A stretch of DNA of 64,000 bases from Craterostigma plantagineum. Taxonomy: Eukaryota; Streptophyta; Magnoliopsida; Lamiales; Linderniaceae. The position numbers and the translations under genes were made by a program. The stretch's first letter is position 1, and every line of letters begins with the position of its first letter. The stretch lies in contig JAPQWV010000018.1 of the NCBI GenBank assembly GCA_027422505.1, forward strand, positions 18,618,001 to 18,682,000. Direction: 5' to 3'. Positions 1-10,046 of the stretch are shown piece by piece. The notes below the pieces were generated by a model. It was not told the origin of the DNA. It did no database searches and was given only the letters and a program-made list of their open reading frames with translations.

Positions 1-77
1 TCGCTATAGTTTTAAGATATAGATGGCGATGATTTATGAAACATAAATGCATGCTAATAACATAACTTAAATTGCAG

Positions 78-465
78 GTTGTGTTACTGAAGATGCTAAA
101 AACCAAAGAAGTCAAGCTGAAAGATATGGAAATATCTACAGTTGATGGCTTCCAAGGACGTGAGAAGGAAGCAATTATCATTTCAATGGTCCGCTCAAAC
201 TCAAAGAAAGAGGTACACTGCATTTATTTAAAGAGAAATCTTTCAAAGATGAAAATTATTTGACTATGGTTATTCAATGGTTTTTCAGGTTGGGTTTTTA
301 AGTGATCGTAGGAGAATGAATGTTGCAGTTACACGAGCTAGGAGACAATGTTGCATTATCTGTGACACCGAGACAGTCAGCAGTGATAATTTCTTGAAGC
401 GTTTAGTTGAGTATTTTGAGGAACACGGTGAATATTTGAGTGCTTCAGAGTATGGTGATGTCTGA
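78..465 (+). CDS. IGHMBP2/SMUBP-2-like SF1 helicase, C-terminal end (partial)
   Basis: The last two exons of a gene that begins before the window: 78-212 and 289-465, joined in phase 0 across a short GT-AG intron, with stop TGA at 463-465. The first exon holds helicase motif V ([20 protein letters not shown]). The second holds motif VI ([14 protein letters not shown]) and the plant-typical tail ending in SASEYGDV. These are hallmarks of the UPF1-like superfamily 1 helicases, and the wording is closest to the plant IGHMBP2-like proteins. The family unwinds RNA and DNA using ATP; I infer the same role here. The Walker motifs and N-terminal domains lie outside the window. The neighbouring LEA gene converges on it from the right. 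Confidence 0.88.
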
Positions 466-984
466 TTAGTAATTTAGTAATGCACTGTTTGTTTTTTCTG
501 TTTTGAAACACCAGAATTTGTTTCTTTTCCATTTTCCCATGTTCTTTTTCACTTCCTTCTATACTATGTATGACCTATTAGTTTACTTATCTACTTCATT
601 TCCATTGGTAATGTTGACCTGGATTTACCTAGCGTGTGTATTTGGAGTCTGCTTTGAAAAATGCAGAAGATGATGCTGGTTAATATGGATAAGGTTTTGA
701 TTTTCGAGATTGACGTAAAAAACACAGAGAAAATAGACTTATTCAAGCAACCAGAAAATAGTTTTTTTCAACCAAAGGTACGATCCAAAAGAAAACCTTC
801 TGACCAGGAAGGAAACCAACGAGACACATCCTATCCTATATATTGTATTGTATCAAGATAAAGATGTATCTTTTTCAGATACTTAAACTTGTAGACTCAC
901 TCACACACATCACATCATTTATACTACTGACGATCTTCTTGCTGTGCATGCGATTAATACACACACAGTCGTTACTTATTTTAA
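466..984. other. Convergent intergenic stretch, 3' UTRs
   Basis: AT-rich DNA between the helicase stop and the LEA stop. Open frames here are short and have no family resemblance. It most likely holds the two 3' untranslated regions. I see no RNA gene or mobile element. Confidence 0.5.
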
Positions 985-1542
985 TTAACCCGTATAGCCA
1001 CCACCACCAGTTCCATAGCCCTGGTTAGTCGGCCCTGACCCAACATGTGTGTTGTGTGCTGTGGTGGCTCGAGCAGCAGCAGTGCCTCCGATGGGATGAG
1101 ACTGAACAGTGCCCTCGGTGACGTGACCCGCTGGTTGTTGTCCTGTGCCATGGCCGGGCAGTGCCGACGACATTTGGTGGGTGGGAATGCCTTGTTGGCC
1201 GGTGGCGGAGGAGTAGCTGTGTGTTGTCCCAGCGGCGTTATGCTGACGAGCCTCTTGCTTCTTGAGCTCTGCCCGGTGGATTCTTTCTTCTCTTTTCTCC
1301 GTAGCAATTTCCTTCTCGGTTGGGTTGTGAGCAGTCATTTTCTCCATCTGTTGAGTACGTACGCGTACACACAATACAACTCACTCACTCAACGTATTGT
1401 TCATCAGCACAGACGTTATACGCGCTAATATAATAATTATGAGACGACGGCGTACCTTTTCCTGGACGGTGGCTCTGGTTTTCTCCATGCCTGATTTAGC
1501 CGAAGCGGCCACATTGGCAGCGGCTTCCTTCATCGACTGCAT
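985..1542 (-). CDS. Late embryogenesis abundant protein, LEA_1 family (LEA4-5 type)
   Basis: Two exons, complement(985-1347, 1456-1542), phase-0 intron, 149 residues. The start was chosen at [19 protein letters not shown], the conserved opening of this family. Residues 1-75 form the hydrophilic, amphipathic-helix LEA_1 block with K, E and A in register ([20 protein letters not shown]). The rest is a Gly/His/Thr-rich disordered tail ending in [12 protein letters not shown], as in Arabidopsis LEA4-5. These proteins accumulate in drying seeds and water-stressed tissue and protect enzymes and membranes; that role is known for the family and inferred here. The gene is intact, and its promoter carries the expected ABA-response core. 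Confidence 0.93.
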
Positions 1543-1600
1543 TTTTCTCAGATGTATGTATGTAGGATGTAATAACTTTTTTCCTCGCAGCAATTGTGGG

Positions 1601-1667
1601 GTTTAAATAGATCGAGAAGAGGGGCGTGGAAAAGATGCCACGTAGAGCGGTGGATAGGCACACGTGT
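1601..1667 (-). promoter_or_regulatory. LEA gene promoter: TATA box, ABRE core and G-box
   Basis: On the minus strand, upstream of the LEA start, there is a TATA-like CTATTTAAAC (1601-1610), an ACGTGG core (1638-1643) and a palindromic G-box CACGTG (1661-1666). Spacing to the ATG is about 60, 95 and 120 bp. ACGT cores are the binding sites of ABF/AREB bZIP factors, which fits ABA- and drought-induced expression of LEA genes. The sites are seen directly; the function is inferred. Confidence 0.6.
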
Positions 1668-1999
1668 TGGTCTTATATGGGATGACGACTAAGGACATAG
1701 ATGTCTGTTTCACATCGGTTAGTTACTTGTAAATGAAACTACCTTGTAGTCAGGCGTACTAATAGGAGATTGAATGAAATGGGTCGTCATAAAAACAGTT
1801 AATTAACAAACTAGCAGGATGCTTTTGAATTTTTCTTTAGCAACTTGGGTTTAGTTTGGGCATTTTGTGCTCGAAGAGTCGGCCCATCTTTCAAGGTGGG
1901 CTTAGCGGCGCATTGTTATTATCTTACATACTTACATAGAAGTCTGAGAGACAGGGGAAAGAACCTCGTTCTCGATAAAGGTACAACCTTTGCCTAGTA

Positions 2000-2009
2000 G
2001 TATTATTGA
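2000..2009. other. Target-site duplication, left copy
   Basis: GTATTATTGA, repeated exactly at 16499-16508. Ten base pairs is within the 9-11 bp made by Mutator-type transposases. Confidence 0.85.
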
Positions 2010-2070
2010 GGGTCTTTTTAAAAAATGGCCTTTGACGCGGTCAAGTTTAAAAAAATAGCACTCTTGACTT
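2010..2070 (+). repeat. MULE left terminal inverted repeat
   Basis: About 60 bp that match the reverse complement of 16438-16498 at roughly two bases in three, with AAAAAATAGCAC shared. It directly abuts the left target duplication. Such ends are where the transposase binds and cuts. Confidence 0.7.
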
Positions 2071-2509
2071 TTTTTTTTGGTCAATAGCACTCTTTTTAAT
2101 TAACACTTAATCATCTTTTCGTAATCCCTTATTATTAATTAAAAAAAAAAAGAAAAACAAAAATAAAATACAACGCCTGAAATGAATTAAAAGCTGCACG
2201 TCCATTTTGCAGCAGAAAGCATTCATTCCACTCCACCTCACCGAATTATTCTTCTTCTTCGTCCTCGTCCTTAAGAGAAATTCCCCGACCTCATATCGCG
2301 CTTCTTCACAGTGGAAGGAAGCTGGAAAGTCCTCGGCGAACGAAAGATTCGAACCTCACGCTTCAGTGTAAGTATTTTTCCGGGTCGTATTTTGAATATA
2401 ACCATCTAAATCTGTAACTCTCAGTCCTAAACCCTTCCAATGGGTTCTCAAAGCTTCGGAAATTCCGGTTTGGAAGGCCGAACATGTTCATTGTTTTTAC
2501 TTCCAGTTG

Positions 2510-2870
2510 ATCCGGGGACCCTGCTTGAAAGCAGAGCAGGCCACCCGCGCGTTCCGCGCGTTACAACGTGGGACCCCACATTAAAGCAGGAGTCCCGCAC
2601 ATTAGTGCGGCGAGTAAATCACGGGACCTGCACATAAATTCACGGGACCCGCCCATAAATTCACGGGCCCCGCGCATCAGTGCATTGTCCCGGCACATTA
2701 GGGCAGGCCCATTAGATCATGGGACCCGCGCATAAATGCAGGGTACCTGCGCGTAAACACAGGGGACCCGCGCATGCTTCATGCGGTAGAGCTTGGGTCC
2801 CGTGCACAAGAGCTTGGGTCCCGCGCACTAGAGCTTGGGTCCCGTGTACTAGAGCTTGGTCCCGCGTTAT
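2510..2870. repeat. GGGWCCC repeat cluster 1
   Basis: About fifteen degenerate units of 18-22 bp, each centred on GGGACCC or its complement and followed by GCGCATAAAT-like spacers. The first part reads GGGACCC. From about 2787 three near-identical units with the core GAGCTTGGGTCCCGYGYACT read in the other orientation. It lies just before the TATA box of the DEK_C ORF. Short ORFs across it have no family resemblance and are products of the repeat. Confidence 0.75.
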
Positions 2871-2910
2871 ATGTTATGGTTTTGGGAAGCTCTTACGGCG
2901 TTTTGCAAGC

Positions 2911-2917
2911 TATATAA
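2911..2917 (+). promoter_or_regulatory. TATA box of the DEK_C mini-gene
   Basis: TATATAA, 70 bp before the ATG at 2987 and directly after repeat cluster 1. The spacing allows a leader of about 40 bp. Confidence 0.5.
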
Positions 2918-2986
2918 GGCTTGGATTTATCAAACACACAGCATATAACATTTTTAAAAAATAATCCCAGAAACAAAACAGGAAGA

Positions 2987-3247
2987 ATGGTGACGGACGC
3001 CCAAATCGTCGCCCGCCTCCACGAAATCGTCCGTCACTCGGACCCCTGGACTACCACGGCCGCCGCCGTCCGCCGCCGTCTGGAGGCCGACCTCGGTGTC
3101 GACCTCTCCCAAAGGAGGGCGTGGATCGTGGCCGAGATCGACAGATTCCTAAACGGCGACGACGATGCTCTCGAGGTCGACGACGACGATGTTATGAGCG
3201 AAGTTATCGAAGGACAAGCACCCGAGGCTGTCCCGAAACGACGATGA
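2987..3247 (+). CDS. Small DEK_C-domain protein inside the MULE
   Basis: An 86-residue ORF with a TATA box in front and a purine-rich start context (GGAAGAATGG). Residues 1-53 match the DEK C-terminal domain pattern: MVTDAQIVARLHEIV, then TTTAAAVRRRLEADLGVDLS, then RRAWIVAEIDRFL. This helical domain is found at the C-terminus of the DNA-binding protein DEK and at the N-terminus of plant SWIB proteins. An acidic tail follows. Codon use is much more GC-rich than the surrounding DNA. After the stop at 3247 the next frame stays open from 3240 to 3362 and repeats the acidic DDD...SEVI motif, so one lost or gained base may have cut off a longer tail. It could be a captured host gene piece or an element-owned accessory protein; both are inference. 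Confidence 0.55.
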   Translation: MVTDAQIVARLHEIVRHSDPWTTTAAAVRRRLEADLGVDLSQRRAWIVAEIDRFLNGDDDALEVDDDDVMSEVIEGQAPEAVPKRR

Positions 3248-3362
3248 CGAGGCTGAGAGCGAAGTGATCCAAGGCCCAGGTTGGATCGAGGTTGTCCGAA
3301 ACAACGCTGTGCAGAAGGATGTCGACCAAGCTCCGGTTGGTGGAGAAGGGCGAGAAGGGTAG

Positions 3363-3847
3363 AATAAATTATTTAATAATTTTATCAATCAAGATATGCT
3401 ATTCCTATTATTATTGATGTACGTGACCTTGACAATATAATTAGTACTGTATTTTAAATTAACTATGTTTTATAATGTAATATTTAGTTCCGTTAAAAAA
3501 TATAGATAGTGCTATGGTATTTAATTTAATTTAATTAGGTTAGTTCAACATAAAGGGGTATTACATTAAAGGGTTTTCAGGTTTAACTGCAAGTAACTGA
3601 CCCGTGATGGAACAGTAAAAGTTAAAAAGCATTTCAGAACCACCACTTTAACTTTCAATTCACTTCAATCGTTTTCTCCTGCACACAAAACGCCCTGCAA
3701 ATCGTTTCTCTGCAAGTCCAACTATTCTCTGCAAGTAAAACCCAGTCCTAGAGCGTAAATCGACAATGGCAGTCAACCCGAACACCGAGAAGGTATTTTC
3801 TCTACTCTGCGTCTTCTTCAATTTAACGCAGCAAACCCTAATTCGGT
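3363..3847. other. MULE spacer between DEK_C ORF and repeat cluster 2
   Basis: AT-rich DNA with no convincing coding frame. A 76-residue minus-strand frame at 3660-3890 resembles nothing I recognise. Confidence 0.4.
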
Positions 3848-4277
3848 GCGGACCCGTGCTGATAAGCATAGGACCGTGCTTAGAATTCACGGGACCCGCC
3901 CATAAAATGATGGGCGGAGCACGGGTCCACTGCGTATAAGCGTGGTACCCTGGTTATAACGAGCGGATTCCCTGGTCGCAGCGCGTGGGTCTCGTGACCT
4001 TGCGCCTGTGAAGAACAACACGGGACCCGCGCGCTACGGTCAGGGGACCCGCACGTATAATCAAGGGACCCGCGCTTATATCCAGGGGACCCTTGCCTAG
4101 TCCATCATCTTATGGGCGGGTCCCGTGAATATACGCAAGGGTCCCGTGAAAGTAGACACAGATCCCGTGAAGATACGCACAGGTCCCCTGCTCATGCGCA
4201 GGGGTCTCAGTCGCATCCGTGCTTGACTGTCAGCATATACGATGCGGTCCCCTGGCCATATGTGCATAAGGGTTTTC
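3848..4277. repeat. GGGWCCC repeat cluster 2
   Basis: Roughly fifteen to twenty degenerate units such as CGGGACCCGCGC and GGGTCCCGTGAA-like blocks, in both orientations. The cluster ends in the conserved promoter-like module at 4195-4277 that precedes the left Ulp1-like gene. Confidence 0.7.
4195..4277 (+). promoter_or_regulatory. Promoter-like module, copy 1
   Basis: An 83-bp block ending in TGTGCATAAGGGTTTTC. It has matching copies at 9103-9186 and 9859-9941 (same strand) and 15329-15412 (opposite strand). It ends 65 bp before the ATG at 4342. Copy 4 ends 66 bp before the ATG of the right-hand gene, and the leaders share AAATTAGGTTGTGATG. The equal spacing argues for a shared promoter and 5' leader. 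Confidence 0.6.
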
Positions 4278-4341
4278 GATTTTCAATATTCATATACCAA
4301 GTAATTGGCTAAACTGTGTTTTACGTATAAATTAGGTTGTG

Positions 4342-7300
4342 ATGAAGACGCAGTTGGGCACAGAAGTTCCTGATTGTCGTCCTACAGTGACCTCGCTACA
4401 CGGCGAGGCCAGCCAGCTGATAAGACAGTGCCTTAACGATGAGGAGTTGGCCGTATATTATGCCCACAGTCCGTTCGGCCGCCTTGTCATGGCCGAGGCG
4501 GACTTTAACCTCTCGATTCAGTTGCTGTGGTACCTTATCCAAAGGCAGACGGCGCTGCACACCCGCGAAGAGCTGTGGATGGTTGTTGGCAAAAAACCAC
4601 TTCGATTTTCAAAATCGGAGTATTGCCTAATCACCGGCCTCAAGTTCGCAGCCGCGATACCGGCGGTGGACCGCGTGGAAGCATTCACGAGGAGGCATTT
4701 TGGCGCTAGTTCAACAATTCGCCTGTCGAACGTCAAGCAGGCGTTGGAGGCCATGTCTGGCGACGAGGAACGTGTGGACGAAGAGAAGCTCAAGTTGGCG
4801 GATGTCTACTTCGCCACCGCGGTGTTGCTGCCTCGAAGGTCCAAGAAGGACACCGTCGTGTCTTCCTGGGTCCTTCACCTCGCTGAAGACCGGATTGCTT
4901 TCTCAGAGTATCCTTGGGGCAGCGAGGCTTTCAAGGAGGTCATGCGCGCTGTGAGGAAAAATCTACGGGAGAACCCACGGGAGTGGCTGATAAGTGGGTT
5001 CGTTCAGCCACTTCAGGTGATTTATTATTAAGCTTCTTTGCATACCTTGTTTTTACATATAAGTAATTGCTAATATTTATTGTGTTATTTGTATTCAGAT
5101 ACTAGCTTATGAGTGCATCTCGGGCATTGGAGAGGCCTATGCGTTGCGCAAAGAAGAAGATTTCACGCCACGCATGTGCAGGTGGCAGACGAAGGATTGG
5201 GGTCGCAAGAATTGCCCGAAACAGAAGAGCATCGCAGAGGCCGCTAGCAAGTTCCATGTACTAGCAGGGTTAATAGTGCCGTCAGCGGACGAGCTGGAGG
5301 CGGCGTACTATAGGGACAGCGTCTTCGACGTTGGGCCGGCACACGACCTATACGATCGTGTGACCTTTCTACTCCTGCATGGAGTGGAGGTTAGGTGCTC
5401 CCGCGGCCACCGCCGTCGCGGTGAGGGTTCTAGCCGGCAGAATTTGGTGCCTGAGACCATCGCCCAGATCGAGGGCAGTCAGCGACGCGACACCGATATA
5501 ATTCAGCATCACGGCCAAATCCCCGAACATCCGCACGGCAACCCCGAACCTCCGCACGAGCACGCCTTTCATGCAACACCGGAGACCCCACGATCAAGTG
5601 GTCAGGGTTTCGCCTCGGGTCCACGCTTCGATGAATGGCAAAGTCGTATGGACCAAAACTTCACCAACTTGTTTGGGCGATTCGACCAACTTGGCACGCA
5701 ATTGCATCAGTTTCAAGAAGAAGAGGGTCGACGGTGGTCGACGAACGAGAGAAGGTGGGATGCGTACGAGGAACATTGGACGGAAATGCGATCGTGGGCC
5801 GACAGCCTCAGGGAGTTGGGGAACTCGGTTCAGGGTTTGGCGAGTAGATTTTATCACGGGTCTCGCACTCCGCCTACCGAAGCTCGTTATAGTAAGATAT
5901 TTATTTATTCTTAATTTTTTAATTAGTTGCGCAGTTTACTCAACAGTTACTATTTACGATGTAGATGTCGATCCAAACGAGTTTGATAGTGGATCGCACG
6001 CTGAACAGCCCGAGTTTGGTGGTGGATTGCACGCTACACCGCCCGAGTTTGGTCAGTTTTTATACTTAATTTTTTAATTAGTTGCGCAGATTACTCAACA
6101 GTTACTATTTACGATGTAGATGTCGATCCAAACGAGTTTGCTAGTGGATCGCACGCTTCACAGCCCGAGTTTGGTGGTGGATTGCACGCTACACCGCCCG
6201 AGCTTGGTCAGTTTTTATACTTAAGGACGTGAAAAATAATTTATAGTTATTTTCGAATTTCTTGTATAGATTACGATGAGAGATGGAGGAACACATCGTA
6301 CATGGGACCGGATGGCTATATTCCGAGCCAGGAGGCATGGGACGGTCACAGTCCGTCTGAATGGGCGCAAAAACGTTACGATGAATATGTCGCACCGGCT
6401 CGGTCCGATGAAGAGAGACCGCCCGAGGTTGTCGACCCATCGTCGTGGAGGGGCGCTTATGGTCTCGGGGTTCACGAGGCAGTGACGGACATAGAGGCTC
6501 AAGAGGACCACGCTGATCAGTTGGAGACGCACGCCGAGGCTTCGGTTTCTGTCCAAGCGACCGACAAAGGAAAAGGCGTCGTGACAGAACAGACCCCTGA
6601 GCGGACGAAGAAGCCATCTTGGTACACCACGACGCCGTTCACCGATTTCCCCTCGACGAATACAGTCAAACCTCCAAAGCTTTCGGCGTTCGAGCGGCAT
6701 ATCCAGTTCAAGGTCGAAAACTTGTGGCCAAAAGTCGAAAGTCAGCTAAAAACGGCTTTGCAGATTACCGGCATGAAAGTACAAGGGATCCTAGGACAAC
6801 ACGACCCTACATGGCTCCTGAACCTTGCGACTGAGGGTATTAAACTCGATGAGATGGTACGTATATAAATTTACCAAATACCTTTCGTCACCTTACTTGA
6901 ATGTGTTAAAAACCGGTTTGCTTTTATTGCAGCATGTCGATGAATGCCTCGCTGGGATCGAACGCATGCAGAAATTTAGCAAATCGGTTGCGAGCAAAGT
7001 CGCGTACATGCCCCATACGTTTAAGACGCTCGTCGACGAGCGAGGGGTGCTAAACCTAATCGGGAAGCCGCGTGGGAAAGGCTTCAAGAAATTGCTCCCG
7101 TTCGCGAATGGGGAGGACGAAAATTGGAAATGCAGGTCGTGGGATCTAGCGACCAAAGTTGCCATCCCCATGCGTACGTCAGGCCGATGGGTGTTGTTCG
7201 TTGTTGATGTGCGGGGAAAGGAGTATACGATTTACGACTCCGATGCGCCTCCTGGCTTCGAGCTGCGCTTTATCGCCGACGACATCAACAAACTTCGGAT

Positions 7301-7632
7301 CGTAATCCCGGCTATTTTCAAGGAACTGAAACTGATAACACGCATGCCTAACAAGGGCAAGAGCTGGCCGGCTAGGTGGTGTCGCGAATTCAGGAAACAA
7401 AATCAGTAAGTTTTCATGAATGATGCGTTTTATTACTTTGTCGTCGTGTTTAAAAATAAGTGTCTTTTTCGATATGATTTTCAGGGGAGAAGATGGCGTG
7501 GCGATGTTGCGGGCGGCAATGTCGCTTATGATGAAGAAGGACGACGTCTCCCGCCTCAATCAAACTCATATGCAGGCGTTTAGAAAATACCTCGCATCTT
7601 CTATTTTCAATAATGATTGGGACTCTTTTTAG
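4342..7632 (+). CDS. DUF1985 / Ulp1-like protein, apparent pseudoprotease (left copy)
   Basis: Seven exons: 4342-5016, 5099-5891, 5947-6051, 6102-6206, 6270-6856, 6933-7405, 7485-7632. All phases close, giving 961 residues. Residues 1-225 are a DUF1985 domain (SPFGRLVMAEADFNLSIQL; LRFSKSEYCLITGLKF). The middle is charged, with a helical stretch near residues 395-460. The C-terminus (about 756-961) has the Ulp1/C48 layout: GRWVLFVVDV, then YDSD, then KQNQGEDGVAML. Ulp1 proteases normally show His-Trp, Asp and Asp-Cys-Gly at these places. Here His is Arg (R840) and Cys is Asp (D916), so SUMO-protease activity should be lost although the frame is open. Exons 3 and 4 are a recent duplication of each other. 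Exon 3 and exon 4 could also start 12 bp upstream, in frame. The right-hand copy at 13065-15263 is its relative and keeps the triad. Confidence 0.75.
5911..6220 (+). repeat. Tandem duplication of a 155-bp intron-exon unit
   Basis: Two units, 5911-6065 and 6066-6220, differ at only a few bases. Each contains an acceptor, a 105-bp exon (35 codons, phase 1 at both ends) and a GT donor. Because the exon is a multiple of three with matching phases, the duplication lengthens the protein by 35 residues without breaking the frame. Confidence 0.9.
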
Positions 7633-7705
7633 TATACCATTTTTATTTTAATTAAAATTTGCGATGCTCACGAACTATTTCATGTGTTGTTGAATTTCTC
7701 CCTTG

Positions 7706-8030
7706 AGTTTTAATTTTACTTGTTTGATTTGTGCATATCGTTTGGTGGATATGAATTTAGGGTTTAGAATTGTGAACGATTGAGTTTCTCTGTGTTTTCC
7801 AACTTTTTGTCAGTGAGACTGATGTGTGATTTGACGTAAAAATAAAAGAACTGAATTTTAAGTGATTTGAAATCTTTCTAGTTTTCTGTTTAATTTTAAT
7901 TTTAGTTGTTTGATAGAAGTCATCTGCTTTACGTGTGTTTGATATCAATTTAGGGTTTAGAAATTGTGAGAGGAGATTTTGTCAGTGAGAGTGATGTGTG
8001 AGTTGACATAAAAATAACGCGAATGGCAGT
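7706..8030 (+). repeat. Diverged tandem duplication after the left Ulp1-like gene
   Basis: The stretches at 7706-7857 and 7893-8030 share blocks such as AATTTAGGGTTTAGAA and TTTTGTCAGTGAGA. No coding frame is seen. Confidence 0.6.
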
Positions 8031-8089
8031 GATTTGACATAACTTAACTTTTTTCATATTAAGTTTTCCGTGTTATCTATGAACGCTCC

Positions 8090-8345
8090 CTTAGCGGGTC
8101 CCCTGAATACAAGCGCTGGTCCCATGCTCATAACGCACAGGTCCCGTGACCTTTACGAGCGGGTCTTCTGCTTAAATCAAGCAACATTTCGAAGGGACCA
8201 GTCGGGCCCCGGCAATGACATGCGGACAATTTTGACGGGACCACGACTGACCCGGACATCTCAGTGTGGGGACTATGCAATCATCGCGGGTCCCCAGTTT
8301 TGAAGAGTGGGTCCGCTGTTCAAAAAATGTGGGTCCCCTATGTTC
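8090..8345. repeat. GGGWCCC repeat cluster 3
   Basis: About ten degenerate units in both orientations (GGTCCCATGCTCATAACGC; GGGACCACGACTGACC). They lie after the 3' end of the left gene. Confidence 0.65.
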
Positions 8346-8754
8346 ATGTGCGATTTTTGCAATGTTAATTCATGGAAGTAAGCGATTAATTGAGCGTATT
8401 TATACTTTGTTTATCGTAGACTACAATATAAAGTCATCATAAAATAGCACAGAACAAAAAAAATGGAGGTAATCAAAAGAATTACGTTCACTTTATAAGA
8501 TTGTTACAGCCTACATAAATCACAAACATGAGTATGTTTTATCGGTGTGCTCTCTTACTAGATTCACGTCAATGATCGTACGACTCGAAATACATGTTGT
8601 AAAATATATTTTCTTTTTTCTAAACTTGGAGTTAGATATTGTTAATCGAGTGGTTATTTAAATTTATTTTTTTTACGCACACTTAATTTTTTATTAATTT
8701 TTATCTTATTAACGAATTTAATAATATATTAGATTTTCACAACATTACAAGCAA
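8346..8754. other. AT-rich MULE spacer
   Basis: AT-rich DNA with no coding signal. Phrases such as TCTTATTAACGAATTTAATAATAT recur at 8680-8735 and several times in 9300-9510, so the spacer is partly built from repeated pieces. Confidence 0.4.
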
Positions 8755-9102
8755 ATCGGGAATAAAATGTCAAGTCATCTGTCCTGTACATACTGTATAG
8801 TATCACTGCTCTGACATGTCACTTTTGACGAATAAATAGGGACACTGCTCTGACATGTCAGTTTTGACCTATAATTGAGCAATTATTGGTCCCACTCAAT
8901 AAGCGAACATTACTAACCCTAATGTGCGGGTACCGTGTGGTAATCGAAAGGTCCCCTGCCTTTAAGGTTTGAGTCCCATGCTCGTAACGCGCCCTCCCTG
9001 CGCGCAAGACTCATGGGACCCCGCATTACTATCACGGGACCCAAACGTTGAAGTCATGGGACCTTCACGTTATGGGAAGGGGACCCGGCGGGAACCGCAA
9101 AG

Positions 9103-9186
9103 ATGCGCCGGGGTCTCATGCGAATCCGTGCGCGCTTCGCTGCATATGCGATGCGGACCCCTGCGCATCTGTGCATAAGGGTTTTC
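9103..9186 (+). promoter_or_regulatory. Promoter-like module, copy 2 (orphan)
   Basis: It matches the module at 4195-4277, including GCATATGCGATGCGG and TGTGCATAAGGGTTTTC, followed by a TCCATATTCGTACC leader-like stretch. No gene follows on this strand. It may be left over from a lost gene copy. Confidence 0.5.
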
Positions 9187-9858
9187 TATTTCCATATTCG
9201 TACCGTAATTTTCTAAAGGGGGCTACTATTCACACCCCCTCTTGAATAAAAAATACGATTTTAATCTTATAAATAAATATAATTCATATAAAAAATATAA
9301 TGACTATCTTATTAACGAATTTAATAAAAAAATATAATGACTATCTTATTAACGATTTTAATTCATATAAATAAATATAATTCATATAAAAAAATATAAC
9401 CCATACTAACGAATTTTTTAATTTTTTATTAATGACTATCTTATTAACGAATTTAATAATATTAGATTTTCGCAGTGGACATCTTATTAACGAATTTAAT
9501 AATATTAGATTTTCGCCGGGGACAAAAAAGTGGAATCGGGAATCAAATGTCAAGTCATCTGTCTCTGATGACTTGTATAATGACACCGCTCTGACATGTC
9601 ACTTCACCAATAAATGAAGCACTGCTACATGTCACTTTTCATCAATAATTGAACAATTATTGGACCAACTTAGTAAGCGAACGTGACCAACCCTAATGAT
9701 TTGGGGTACCATGTGCTAATCGGCAGGTCCCCTCCCTTTAACGTTTGGGTCCGATGGGAGTAACGCGCCCCTCCCTGCGCGCAAGGAACATGGGACCAGC
9801 GCGATTTTTTCACGGGACCCAAACGTTGAAGACAGGGGACCCGGCGGGGACCACATTC

Positions 9859-9941
9859 ATGCGCAGGGGTCTCATGCGCGTCCGTGCGGGATTCTCTGCA
9901 TATGCGATGCGGTCCCCTGCGCATTTGTGCATAAGGGTTTT
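9859..9941 (+). promoter_or_regulatory. Promoter-like module, copy 3 (orphan)
   Basis: This is the module copy most like copy 2. It lies about 100 bp beyond the transposase stop and points into that gene's 3' end. No matching ORF follows. Confidence 0.5.
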
Positions 9942-10046
9942 CTACTTCCATATTCACGCAAAAGCTCGCCTAACACAACCTTACATAACATAACACAAAT
10001 GGCGACGTATAAGCCACTCTGAATACGAAAACTACATATTACAACG

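Larger units (their letters stand above)
8755..9960 (+). repeat. Direct duplication of a ~450-bp block with GGGWCCC clusters 4 and 5
   Basis: The block at 8755-9230 is repeated at about 9530-9960. Shared pieces, in the same order, are AATGTCAAGTCATCTGTC, CTCTGACATGTCACTT, an AACCCTAATG stretch, CCCTCCCTGCGCGCAAG, CACGGGACCCAAACGTTGAAG, and the promoter-like module at the end. The AT-rich stretch between (9240-9520) has its own short direct repeats. Both copies have drifted by substitutions and small indels. No gene follows either module in the right orientation. Confidence 0.75.

Noticed and set aside
661..1028. Short plus-strand frames after the helicase
   Set aside because: No family likeness, no splice support; they lie in 3' untranslated sequence.
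1045..1428. 127-residue plus-strand frame over the LEA gene
   Set aside because: Shadow of the LEA exon 2, which has the conserved protein on the minus strand.
4700..4954. Alternate frames in the left Ulp1-like exon 1
   Set aside because: Shadows of the DUF1985 frame, which aligns along its whole length to the right copy.
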